Shown: piece by piece, positions 1 through 7,972 of the stretch
How positions within the stretch are numbered: position 1 is the stretch's first letter
Layout: each line of letters opens with the position of its first letter
From: Falsiroseomonas tokyonensis
Lineage (GTDB): Bacteria; Pseudomonadota; Alphaproteobacteria; Acetobacterales; Acetobacteraceae
Length of the DNA: 64,000 nt
Reading direction: 5' to 3'
NCBI RefSeq assembly: GCF_019024325.1
Contig: NZ_JAFNJS010000006.1
Location: 310,001 to 374,000, forward strand
Position numbers and translations under genes: made by a program
Notes under the pieces: model-generated
The model's input: the letters and a program-made list of their open reading frames with translations, nothing else
What the model was told of the DNA's origin: nothing
Database searches by the model: none

Positions 1-617
1 ATCAGGTTCAGGATCTGCGCCTGCACCGAGACGTCGAGCGCCGAAGTCGGCTCGTCACACACCAGGAATTCCGGGTTCGAGGAGAGCGCCCGCGCGATGG
101 AAATGCGCTGCCGCTGCCCGCCCGAGAATTCATGCGGGAATTTCTGGCCGTCGAGCGGGGAAAGGCCGACCTGCGTCAGCAGTTCCGCCACCCGCGCCGT
201 GATCTCGTCCTCGGACTTCAGCAGGCCGAAGGCGCGGATCGGCTCGGCGATGATGTCCCGCACGCGCCAGCGCGGATTCAGGCTGGCATAGGGGTCCTGG
301 AAGATCATCTGCATGCGGCGGCGCTGGGTGCTGTCCGCGCGCGCCTCCGACAGGTCCTTGCCATCGAAGATCACGCTGCCGCGCGTCGGGCCATAGAGGC
401 CGACGACCAGCCGCGCCACGGTGGACTTGCCGCAACCGCTTTCGCCGACCAGCGAGAGCGTGGTGCCCTTCTGGATGGCGAAGGAAACGCCATCGACCGC
501 GCGCAGCGTGCGCTTGCCCTCGCGCGCCAGCAGGCGCTGCACCAGGGGGCGGGAGACGTCGAAGTGGCGCGCCACGTCGATGGTCTCGAGCATCGGGGTG
601 CCATCGGCGTTACGCAT
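1..617 (-). CDS. ABC transporter ATP-binding protein, DppF/OppF-like (partial, C-terminus beyond the window)
   Basis: This is the second ATPase of a peptide/nickel-type importer and powers transport from the cytoplasmic face. The visible 205 or so residues carry Walker A GESGCGKST (about 58-66), a Q-loop in IFQDPYASLNP, the signature FSGGQRQR and Walker B CDEPTSALD. The reading frame runs off base 1, so the C-terminal oligopeptide-family extension is not visible. The chosen ATG at 617 overlaps the stop of the preceding ATPase gene by 8 bases, which suggests translational coupling. An ATG at 593 (MLETIDVARHF) is the alternative start. It is the last visible gene of a five-gene minus-strand operon. 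The ABC family is clear; the substrate is not. Confidence 0.93.
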   Translation of the reverse strand, partial: MRNADGTPMLETIDVARHFDVSRPLVQRLLAREGKRTLRAVDGVSFAIQKGTTLSLVGESGCGKSTVARLVVGLYGPTRGSVIFDGKDLSEARADSTQRRRMQMIFQDPYASLNPRWRVRDIIAEPIRAFGLLKSEDEITARVAELLTQVGLSPLDGQKFPHEFSGGQRQRISIARALSSNPEFLVCDEPTSALDVSVQAQILNL

Positions 618-1596
618 GGCGCGGCACTCCCTGCTCGGCGTAGAGCCAGCAGGCGGCGAGATTCTCCCGCGCCGGCATCAGCTCCGGCCGCTCCATGCGG
701 CAGCGGTCGAAGACCTGCGGGCAGCGCGGATTGTAGGGGCAGCCGCGCGGGATGGCGGAAAGCCGCGGCATGGAGCCGTCGATCTGCTGCAGCCGCTCCA
801 GCCGCCGCCCGACGGGCGGGATGGAGCCCATGAGGCCCGCGGAATAGGGGTGGCTGGCGTTCAGCACGACGTTGCGCACCGCACCGATCTCGACGATGCG
901 GCCGGCATACATCACGGCCACGCGGTCTGCCGTCTCCGCGATCACGCCCATGTCGTGGGTGACCAGCATCATGCTGGTGCCCTTGTCGCGGGCGAGCGAC
1001 TTCAGCAGCGTGATCACCTGCGCCTGGATCGAGACATCCAGCGCCGTGGTCGGCTCATCCGCCACGATCAGCTTCGGCTCCGCGCAGAGCGCGAGTGCGA
1101 TCACCACGCGCTGGCGCATGCCGCCGGAGAACTCATGCGGGTAGCTGTCGATGCGCTGGCTGGCGGCGGGGATGCCGACGAGTTCCAGCCACTCGATCGC
1201 CTTGGCTCGTGCCTGTGCCGGGTTCAGCGGCAGGTGCGTGACCATCGTCTCCACCAGCTGCTGGCCCACGGTGTAGAGCGGGTTCAGCGTGGTCAGCGGA
1301 TCCTGGAAGATCGCGCCGATCTCCCGCCCCCGCAGCTTGCGCAACTCGGCATAGGGCAGGTTGTCGATGCGGCGGCCGTTGAGCAGGATCTGGCCGCCGG
1401 CGATGCGGCCGGGGGGCTCCAGCAGCCCGATGATGGCGGCGCCGGTCATGGACTTGCCGGCGCCGGATTCGCCGACCACGCCCAGCACCTCGCCATGCGC
1501 GATGGAGAAGGAGACGTCGTCGAGGGCGACCAGGGTGCCGCGGCGCGTCGGGAACTCGACGCGCAGATTGCGGACTTCAAGCAGGGGTGCGGTCAT
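610..1596 (-). CDS. ABC transporter ATP-binding protein, DppD/OppD-like
   Basis: This is the first ATPase of the peptide-type importer, 328 residues, the usual length for the family. It shows Walker A GESGAGKS (about 38-45), Q-loop IFQDPLTTLNP, signature FSGGMRQR, Walker B VADEPTTALD and H-loop VTHDMG. The C-terminal cysteine-rich motif CPYNPRCPQVFDRC is typical of the oligopeptide/dipeptide subfamily and is associated with an iron-sulfur cluster in some members. The ATG at 1596 shares one base with the stop of the upstream permease gene (TAATG overlap). An open frame continues upstream of this ATG, but it lies inside the permease gene and has no family similarity, so it was discarded. Confidence 0.95.
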   Translation of the reverse strand: MTAPLLEVRNLRVEFPTRRGTLVALDDVSFSIAHGEVLGVVGESGAGKSMTGAAIIGLLEPPGRIAGGQILLNGRRIDNLPYAELRKLRGREIGAIFQDPLTTLNPLYTVGQQLVETMVTHLPLNPAQARAKAIEWLELVGIPAASQRIDSYPHEFSGGMRQRVVIALALCAEPKLIVADEPTTALDVSIQAQVITLLKSLARDKGTSMMLVTHDMGVIAETADRVAVMYAGRIVEIGAVRNVVLNASHPYSAGLMGSIPPVGRRLERLQQIDGSMPRLSAIPRGCPYNPRCPQVFDRCRMERPELMPARENLAACWLYAEQGVPRHA

Positions 1597-2531
1597 TATC
1601 GGAGCTTCGGGTTCAGGGCGTCGCGCAGCCAGTCGCCCAGCAGGTTCACGGACAGCACCAGTAGAATGAGGGCAATGCCGGGGAAGATGGTGATCCACCA
1701 CTCGCCCGAGAACAGGAAGTCATTGCCGATACGAATCAGTGTGCCCAGCGAGGGCTGGGTCGGCGGCACGCCGACGCCGAGGAAGGAGAGCGTCGCCTCC
1801 GCCAGCACGGCGAAGCCGAGGTTCAGCGTGGCAATCACCAGCACCGGCCCCAGCACGTTGGGCAGCACATGCGTCACCATGATGCGCGCCCGGGACAGGC
1901 CGATGACGCGCGCCGCCTGCACATATTCCTTGTTGCGCTCCACCATGGCGGAGCCGCGCACGGTGCGGGCGAAGGAGGGCCAGTTGGAGATGCCGATGGC
2001 GAAGATTACGACGTACAGCGCGATCTGGTCATGCACCTCCCTCGGCAGCGCGGCCCGCACCACGCCATCGATCAGCAGCGCGATCAGGATGGTGGGGAAG
2101 GTCAGCTTGATATCGGCGATGCGCATCAGCACCGCATCCACCGTGCCGCCGATATAGCCCGCCGCCAGCCCGGCAGTAATGCCGATGGAGACGGACAGAA
2201 GCACGGCGCAGAAGCCCACCAGCAGCGAGACCCGCGCGCCATACATGATGGCCGAGAGCACGTCGCGCCCCTGGTCGTCCGTGCCCAGCAGGTAGGTCGG
2301 GTCGCCCTCCGCCTCCCAGGCCGGCGGCTTGAAGGCGTCCATCAGCTGCAGGGAGGCGAGGTCGAAGGGGTTGTGCGGCGCGATCCAGGGCGCCAGCACC
2401 GCGCCGCCGACGCAGATCAGCGCGACGATGGCCGAGGCCACCGTGACCGGGGACCGGGTGAAGGAATACCAGAGGTCGCTGTCCAGCGCGCGACGGATGG
2501 CATTGGGGCGGGCGGGGGCGGTGGCGGACAT
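1596..2531 (-). CDS. ABC transporter permease, DppC-like
   Basis: This is an inner-membrane permease of 311 residues. After a short cytoplasmic N-terminus (MSATAPARPNAIRR) come a membrane helix and a periplasmic stretch containing LGTDDQGRDVLSAIMYGAR, a hallmark of the DppC/OppC half. A core of about five helices follows, with the EAA-type cytoplasmic loop around VQAARVIGLSRARIMVTHVLPN that docks on the ATPases. The start at 2531 leaves only two bases after the dppB-like stop, so the two permeases are almost certainly cotranslated. Substrate cannot be told from the permease; peptides, nickel chelates and opines are all used by this family. Confidence 0.94.
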   Translation of the reverse strand: MSATAPARPNAIRRALDSDLWYSFTRSPVTVASAIVALICVGGAVLAPWIAPHNPFDLASLQLMDAFKPPAWEAEGDPTYLLGTDDQGRDVLSAIMYGARVSLLVGFCAVLLSVSIGITAGLAAGYIGGTVDAVLMRIADIKLTFPTILIALLIDGVVRAALPREVHDQIALYVVIFAIGISNWPSFARTVRGSAMVERNKEYVQAARVIGLSRARIMVTHVLPNVLGPVLVIATLNLGFAVLAEATLSFLGVGVPPTQPSLGTLIRIGNDFLFSGEWWITIFPGIALILLVLSVNLLGDWLRDALNPKLR

Positions 2532-2533
2532 GG

Positions 2534-3517
2534 TCAGTGCGCCCCCTTGCCGCGGCCGATGCGAAGCCTGGGATCCACCGCGTAGTACAGCAGGTCTACG
2601 ATCAGGTTGATGGTGACGAACATCAGCGCGATCAGCAGCAGATAGGCGGACATCACGGGGATATCGGCCGCGCCGACGCTCTGGATGAAGAGCAGCCCCA
2701 TGCCGGGCCACTGGAACACCGTCTCCGTCACGATGGCGAAGGCGATGATGGCGCCCAGCTGCAGGCCGGTGATGGTGATGACCGGCACCAGCGTGTTCTT
2801 CAGCGCATGGCCGAAATGCACCGCCCGGTTGGTCAGGCCACGGGCGCGGGCGAACTTGATGTAGTCGGTGCGCAGCACCTCCATCATCTCCGCCCGCACC
2901 AGGCGCATGATCAGCGTCAGCTGGAACAGGCCCAGCGTGATGGAAGGCAGGATCAGCGCCTTCCAGCCTGAAAGCGTCAGCAGCCCCGTGCTCCAGCCGC
3001 CGATATTCACCGTGTCGCCACGCCCGAAGCTGGGCAGCCAGCCGAGCCAGACGGAGAAGGTGAGGATCAGCAGGATGCCGATCAGGAAGGTGGGCAGGGA
3101 CACGCCGATCAGGCTGAAGGTCAGGAAGAAGCGGCTGAGCCAGGAATTGCGATAGAGCCCGGTATAGACCCCCATCGGCACGCCGATCGCCAGCGCCAGG
3201 AAGGCGGCGCACAGCGCCAGTTCCAGCGTCGCCGGCGCGCGTTCCGCGATCAGCTGCGCCACCGGGCGCGACAGGCGGTAGGACAGGCCGAATTCGCCCT
3301 GCGCGGCATTGAAGACGAATTTCGCGAATTGCACGAAGAAGGGCTGGTCCAGCCCCAGATCGGCGACCAGCTGGTCGCGTTGGGCGATGGTATAGTCCTG
3401 CCCGAGCATGATGGCGACCGGATCGCCGACATAGGCGAACATGGCGAAGGACAGCAGGGCGACCGTCAACATGACGGGCAGCGCCTGCAGCAGCCGGCTG
3501 ATGATGAAGGCGAACAC
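2534..3517 (-). CDS. ABC transporter permease, DppB-like
   Basis: This inner-membrane permease of 327 residues begins MFAFIISRLLQALPVMLTV, the typical N-terminal helix of the DppB/OppB half. It has about six helices and the EAA-type loop near TDYIKFARARGLTNRAV. The family-typical C-terminus VDPRLRIGRGKGAH is intact. It lies 68 bases downstream of the receptor gene, and that gap holds a stem-loop. It pairs with the DppC-like protein encoded next to it. Confidence 0.94.
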   Translation of the reverse strand: MFAFIISRLLQALPVMLTVALLSFAMFAYVGDPVAIMLGQDYTIAQRDQLVADLGLDQPFFVQFAKFVFNAAQGEFGLSYRLSRPVAQLIAERAPATLELALCAAFLALAIGVPMGVYTGLYRNSWLSRFFLTFSLIGVSLPTFLIGILLILTFSVWLGWLPSFGRGDTVNIGGWSTGLLTLSGWKALILPSITLGLFQLTLIMRLVRAEMMEVLRTDYIKFARARGLTNRAVHFGHALKNTLVPVITITGLQLGAIIAFAIVTETVFQWPGMGLLFIQSVGAADIPVMSAYLLLIALMFVTINLIVDLLYYAVDPRLRIGRGKGAH

Positions 3518-3547
3518 TCGGGCGGGAATCCTTGGGCTTGAGGCTGC

Positions 3548-3574
3548 GCGGGCCCGGCAAAAGGCCGGACCCGC
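3548..3574 (-). promoter_or_regulatory. Stem-loop between the receptor gene and the permease genes
   Basis: Two 11-base arms (3548-3558 and 3564-3574) pair with a single mismatch around a 5-base loop. The position just after the receptor stop and before the DppB-like gene is where many ABC operons carry a hairpin that protects receptor mRNA and attenuates the permease genes. There is no T-run, so it is not a strong terminator. The structure is seen; the role is inferred. Confidence 0.45.
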
Positions 3575-3585
3575 GGCTGGCGGTC

Positions 3586-5184
3586 TCAGTTCATGCGCGC
3601 GAAGCGGAAGAAGGGCTGGTTGTTCGCCGCATGCGGGATCTGCAGATTGGCCCGCATCGCCCAGGGGATCATCTGGTGGTGCAGCGGGATATGCGGCACG
3701 TCCTCGCGGTACATGCGCAGCGCCTCATGAATCGCCTCGGTCCGCTGCGGGCCGGATTGCGTCTTCATGCGGGTGATCAGCGCATCCATCTCCGGGTTGG
3801 AATAGCGGCCGTAGTTCCAGATGCCGTCGCCCTGCGCGCCGTTCCGCGTGGCCAGCAGCGACTGGAAGGAATAGAGCGCATCCAGCGCCGGGACGCCCCA
3901 GCCCAGCAGATAGACGCTGACATCGTCGCGCTGGATCTGCGCGAAGAAGGGCGCCAGCGGCTGCGCCCGCACCGTGGTGCGCACGCCGATCCGCGTCCAC
4001 ATGGCGGCGATCGCCTGGCAGATCTGCTCGTCGTTGATGTAGCGGTTGTTCGGGCAGTCCAGCGTGATGCCGAAGCCGTTCGGGTAGCCGGCCTCCGCCA
4101 GCAGCGCCCGCGCCCGGGTCGGGTCATGCGGCAGGCGCACGTCCTGGGCCTGCGTGTAGCCATTCACCTGCGGCGGGAAGAAGGTGCCGGTGGGCACGCT
4201 GAAGCCGCGCATGGTGGTGCGGTGGATCGCCTGGATGTCGATCGCGTGGTACAGCGCGCGCCGCACCCGCAGGTCCTTCATCGGGTTCTGGCCGCGCACG
4301 TCGCTGTACAGCAGCTCGTCGCGGAACACATCCATGGCGATGAAGATGGTGCGGATCTCCGGCCCCTCCAGCACGCGCAGCCCCGGGGCATTGCGCAGCC
4401 GGTTCAGGTCCTGCAGCGGCGGGTCCAGCACGAAGTCCACCTCGCCCGAGAGCAGCCCGGCGATGCGCGTGGCGTCGGAGGCGATGGGGCGGAAGACCAG
4501 CTCCTGGATATTGGCCTCGGTGCTGCCCTGCTCCCGCCAGCCATACCAGTCGGCATTGCGGCGGAAGACGGTGCGCACATCCTGCTCACGCGACACCAGG
4601 CGGAAGGCGCCGGTGCCGTTCATGTTGCGGACGGTGTGCATCTCCTCCCGCGCCCTGGTGTTCTGGGGGCGCGTCGCATTGTTCGCCTCCGACCAGGGCT
4701 TCGACATGATGAAGATGGAGGCCAGCTTGTTCGGCAGGATCGGGTCCGCGATCTTCAGGAAGATGTCGACCGTGAAGTCGTCCACCTTCACCGCGCGCTC
4801 CACCGTATCGACGAAGATGCCGTAGTTGGAGGTGGGCGCCAGCGCCCGATCGATGGAAAACACCACGTCATCCGCGGTGAAGGCCTGGCCCTCATGGAAG
4901 CGGACCCCCTGGCGCAGGACGAAGCGCCAGCGCCGGGGCTCCGCCTCGGTCCAGGAAGTGGCGAGGCCAGGGCGCAGCGAAAGGTCCGCATTGCGCGTGA
5001 TCAGCGGGTCATAGACCTGCTGCAGCAGCAGCGCGACGCTGCCGATATTCTGGCTGTGCGGGTCCAGCGTATTGGCATCCGCCGCCGCGGTCCAGCGCAC
5101 CGTCTGCGCCTGGACCGGACCGGCCATGGCGCCGGCCCCCAGCACCAAGGCGGCGGCCGCCGCCCGAAACACCCTTCCGATCAT
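3586..5184 (-). CDS. ABC transporter substrate-binding protein, family 5 (peptide/nickel type)
   Basis: This is the periplasmic receptor of the operon, 532 residues. The chosen ATG at 5184 gives a classical signal peptide (MIGRVFRAAAAALVLGAG, cleavage after PVQA). The mature protein starts with VRWTAAADANTLDPHSQN, the usual SBP family 5 opening, and contains the EPRRWRFVLRQGVRFHEGQ and FTADDVVFSIDR motifs. A purine-rich G-run lies about 10 bases upstream of this ATG. The frame is open further upstream, but that sequence is not signal-like. It is the first gene of the five-gene operon and probably the most strongly expressed. Peptides, opines or similar compounds are possible ligands. Confidence 0.93.
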   Translation of the reverse strand: MIGRVFRAAAAALVLGAGAMAGPVQAQTVRWTAAADANTLDPHSQNIGSVALLLQQVYDPLITRNADLSLRPGLATSWTEAEPRRWRFVLRQGVRFHEGQAFTADDVVFSIDRALAPTSNYGIFVDTVERAVKVDDFTVDIFLKIADPILPNKLASIFIMSKPWSEANNATRPQNTRAREEMHTVRNMNGTGAFRLVSREQDVRTVFRRNADWYGWREQGSTEANIQELVFRPIASDATRIAGLLSGEVDFVLDPPLQDLNRLRNAPGLRVLEGPEIRTIFIAMDVFRDELLYSDVRGQNPMKDLRVRRALYHAIDIQAIHRTTMRGFSVPTGTFFPPQVNGYTQAQDVRLPHDPTRARALLAEAGYPNGFGITLDCPNNRYINDEQICQAIAAMWTRIGVRTTVRAQPLAPFFAQIQRDDVSVYLLGWGVPALDALYSFQSLLATRNGAQGDGIWNYGRYSNPEMDALITRMKTQSGPQRTEAIHEALRMYREDVPHIPLHHQMIPWAMRANLQIPHAANNQPFFRFARMN

Positions 5185-5279
5185 TCCCAAGACCCCCTGG
5201 TTTTCCGCCGCGGGTCGTCGCGCCCGCCTGCATGAAGACGTGTCCATATCGTGACGCCACCCCCGGCGGAAGCCCGATG

Positions 5280-6353
5280 TCAGGGCTTCGAGCGGGCTTG
5301 CGTGGTGGCCGGCCCATGGCCTGCCCAATCGCGCAGCAGGGTGAACCCCACTGCCAGCAGAACGGGCCCCAGGAACAGGCCCAGGATGCCGAAGCCGATC
5401 ACGCCGCCGATGGCGCCCAGCAGGGTCAGCAGCAGCGGCAGGTCCGCGCCGCGGCTGATCAGCCAGGGGCGGATGACATTGTCCACCGAGGATATGCCCG
5501 CCGCCCCATAGATCGCCATGAACAGGCCCCAGGCCGTCTCCCCTTGCGTGAACAGCCAGATCGCCGCCGGCGCCCAGATCAGCGGCGCGCCCACCGGCAG
5601 GATGGACAGCACGCCCGCCACCACGCCCAGCAGCACCGGCTGCGGCACGCCGGAAATCCAGAGGCCGAAGACCGTCATCGCCCCCTGCAGCACGGCGGTG
5701 CCCAGCAGGCCATAGACCACGCCGCGCGTCACATCGCCGGTCAGCTGGATCAGCCGGCGCGTCCCCGGGCCGGCCATCTTTTCCATCGCCGCCTCGGCCA
5801 CCGCGGCCATGGCGGGGCCGTCCCGGTAGAAGAAGAAGGCCAGGAAGATGGCCATGATCAGCTCCGCCAGGCCGGAAAGCAGCGCCAGCAGCACGGCCAG
5901 CGCATTGCTGGCGATCGCCCCGGCATAGGGGCTGATGGTCTCAAACAGGCCGGCGAAGGTGGTGTCCCAGCCGCTCAGCAGGCCACTCAGCGTGGGGCCT
6001 ATGAAGGGCAGCCCGCCCAGCCAGGTGGCCAGGTTCGGCAGGCCGGTGACCAGCAGCCCCTCGAAGGAGGTGCGAAGCCCATCGATCTCCTCACGCGTGG
6101 TGGGGGTGGCGAAGACCAGGGGCAGGGCGATCAGCACGAATTCCAGCGTCACCATCACCAGGGCGGCGGCGCCCGGCCCCATCCCCGTCTTCTCCCGCAG
6201 CATGCGGAAGGCCGGCCAGGTGGTGTAGGCCAGGATCACGGCCCAGAGCAGCGCGGAGATGAAGGGCCGCATCACCCAGAAGCAGCCCAGCCCCAGGGCG
6301 AATAGCGCCGCCAGGCCGAGAAGGCGGGCGGGGCGGATGGGTTCCTGGCTCAT
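5280..6353 (-). CDS. AI-2E family transporter (PerM/DUF20-like membrane protein)
   Basis: A polytopic membrane protein of 357 residues with about seven or eight hydrophobic helices. The N-terminus contains FWVMRPFISALLWAVILAY and the C-terminal half contains ILPVGAPLIWAPAAIWLF and LGPVLLAVGFTLLRDW, both characteristic of the AI-2E exporter/PerM superfamily. Family members include exporters of autoinducer-2, lipids or ions, so the family name should not be read as a substrate. The ATG at 6353 was chosen because the protein then begins MSQEPIRPARLLGL, directly before the first helix. It stands alone between the peptide transporter operon and the divergent hyi gene. Confidence 0.87.
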   Translation of the reverse strand: MSQEPIRPARLLGLAALFALGLGCFWVMRPFISALLWAVILAYTTWPAFRMLREKTGMGPGAAALVMVTLEFVLIALPLVFATPTTREEIDGLRTSFEGLLVTGLPNLATWLGGLPFIGPTLSGLLSGWDTTFAGLFETISPYAGAIASNALAVLLALLSGLAELIMAIFLAFFFYRDGPAMAAVAEAAMEKMAGPGTRRLIQLTGDVTRGVVYGLLGTAVLQGAMTVFGLWISGVPQPVLLGVVAGVLSILPVGAPLIWAPAAIWLFTQGETAWGLFMAIYGAAGISSVDNVIRPWLISRGADLPLLLTLLGAIGGVIGFGILGLFLGPVLLAVGFTLLRDWAGHGPATTQARSKP

Positions 6354-6394
6354 GCGGGCTCCGGTCTGGGAATGCAGGCTTAGCCGAAGGCCCA

Positions 6395-6418
6395 AGCTTG
6401 CGCATCAGCTTGCGCATC
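6395..6418. repeat. Perfect 12-bp tandem repeat, two copies
   Basis: The unit AGCTTGCGCATC occurs twice head to tail at 6395-6406 and 6407-6418, in the divergent spacer between the AI-2E family gene and hyi. It could be a replication-slippage duplication or a pair of adjacent protein-binding half-sites. Nothing else in the spacer decides between these. Confidence 0.6.
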
Positions 6419-6510
6419 CATCTCCCGCATCACCCCGCTGGCATGCGGCGGGCTTGCCGGCCGGCGGGGGTCGGGGCATCACCCAGGCAAAGTCGACGGA
6501 AGGACCCGCC

Positions 6511-7290
6511 ATGCCGCGCTTCGCCGCCAATATCTCCCTGATGTTCACCGAACTGCCCTTCCTCGACCGCTTCGAGGCCGCGGCCAAGGCCGGGTTCAAG
6601 GCGGTGGAGTTCCTGTTTCCCTACGACTTCCCGGCGGCCGAGATCGCCAGGCGCCTGAAGGACAACGGCCTGTCCCAGGTGCTGTTCAACGGCCCGCCGG
6701 GCGACTGGAACGCCGGCGAGCGCGGCCAGGCCGCCCTGCCCGGCCGCCAGGCGGAATTCCGCGAGGGTTTTCGGAAGGCGCTGGACTACGCGGCCGCGCT
6801 CAGCTGCCCGCGCATCCATGTCATGTCCGGCCTGGCACCCGCCGGCGTGCCGCATGACGCGATGACCGCGACGCTGGCCGCGAACCTGGCCTGGGCGGCG
6901 GAGCTGGCCGGCCCGGCCGGGGTCAAGCCGGTGATCGAGCCGATCAACCACCGCGACATCCCCGGCTTCTTCCTGAACACCACGGACCAGGCCGCCGCCA
7001 TCATCCAGGCGATCGGGCCGGAAAAGATCGGCATGCAGTTCGACCTGTATCACTGCCAGATCACCGAGGGCGACATCGTCAAGCGGGTGGAGAAGCACCT
7101 GCCGCTGATCGCCCATATGCAGGTGGCCGATAATCCCGGCCGCAACGAGCCCGGCACCGGCGAGGTGAACTGGCCCTTCGTCTTCGACCGCATCGATGCG
7201 CTCGGCTTCCGCGGCTGGATCGGCTGCGAATACCGCCCGGCCGGGGAGACGGTCGCCGGCCTCGGCTGGTTCGCGACCTACAAGGGCTGA
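6511..7290 (+). CDS. hyi: Hydroxypyruvate isomerase family protein
   Basis: This TIM-barrel isomerase of 259 residues interconverts hydroxypyruvate and tartronate semialdehyde in glyoxylate/glycerate metabolism. The N-terminus MPRFAANISLMFTELPFLDR matches the Hyi signature closely. Metal and acid residues sit in VIEPINHRDIPGFF, QFDLYHCQ and GWIGCEYRP. A GGAAGGA Shine-Dalgarno lies just before the ATG at 6511. The tartronate semialdehyde reductase gene two positions downstream uses the product of this reaction, which supports the assignment. Glyoxylate carboligase, the usual third partner, is not in the window. Confidence 0.92.
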   Translation: MPRFAANISLMFTELPFLDRFEAAAKAGFKAVEFLFPYDFPAAEIARRLKDNGLSQVLFNGPPGDWNAGERGQAALPGRQAEFREGFRKALDYAAALSCPRIHVMSGLAPAGVPHDAMTATLAANLAWAAELAGPAGVKPVIEPINHRDIPGFFLNTTDQAAAIIQAIGPEKIGMQFDLYHCQITEGDIVKRVEKHLPLIAHMQVADNPGRNEPGTGEVNWPFVFDRIDALGFRGWIGCEYRPAGETVAGLGWFATYKG

Positions 7291-7316
7291 GCCCAATTCC
7301 CGGCCCCCTGCACCCG

Positions 7317-7940
7317 GTGGAGGACCTGCTGCTGGTCGTCGACCCGCAGCCGACCTTCATGGAGCTGTGCCCGGATGAGCTGCCGGTGCCGGGGGCGGAG
7401 GCGGTGATCCCGGTGATTAACCGCATCCTGGCCGGGCCCATCGCCCGCGCCGCGGTCACGCAGGACTGGCACCATCCTCGCCATGCCTCCTTCGCCTCCC
7501 AGCACCCCGGCCGGCAGCCCTATGACCAGGTGGCGCTGGCCTATGGGCCGCAGACGCTCTGGCCGGATCACGGCGTGCGGGCGACGCCGGGGGCGGCGAT
7601 CCACCCGGCGCTGGACCAGGCCAAGGTCGTGCTGGTGCTGCGCAAGGGCTTTCGCCAGGACATCGACAGCTATTCCGGCTTCCGGGAGAATGACCGCAGC
7701 ACCGGCACGGGCCTGGCGGAATGGCTGCGCGCGGTGGGCGTGCGGCGCGTCTTCATCGCCGGAATCACCCGCCCCTATTGCGTCGACTGGACGGCCGAGG
7801 ATGCCGCGGCGCTCGGCTTCGAGAGCTGGGTGGTCACGGATGCCTGTGCCCGACTCGGGCCGGAGGCGGCGCTGGCCGAAAGCAAGGCCCGGCTGGCCGC
7901 CGCCGGCGTGCGCTTCACCACCGCGGCTGGCCTGGCCTGA
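7317..7940 (+). CDS. Nicotinamidase/isochorismatase-family cysteine hydrolase
   Basis: A cytoplasmic amidohydrolase of 207 residues. It has the catalytic Asp in LLVVDPQPTF, the zinc-binding DxHxxxH-like segment in TQDWHHPRHASFAS, the Lys in LVLRKGF and the nucleophilic Cys in GITRPYCVDWTAEDA. These are the nicotinamidase (PncA) positions, so deamidation of nicotinamide to nicotinate is the best guess. The location between hyi and a tartronate semialdehyde reductase gene is odd for NAD salvage, so a ureide or other small amide is a reasonable alternative. The start is a GTG at 7317 with no clear Shine-Dalgarno; no better in-frame start is visible. Confidence 0.85.
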   Translation: MEDLLLVVDPQPTFMELCPDELPVPGAEAVIPVINRILAGPIARAAVTQDWHHPRHASFASQHPGRQPYDQVALAYGPQTLWPDHGVRATPGAAIHPALDQAKVVLVLRKGFRQDIDSYSGFRENDRSTGTGLAEWLRAVGVRRVFIAGITRPYCVDWTAEDAAALGFESWVVTDACARLGPEAALAESKARLAAAGVRFTTAAGLA

Positions 7941-7972
7941 CCCTTCCAAGACCTTCAACGGAGAGAGCATCC

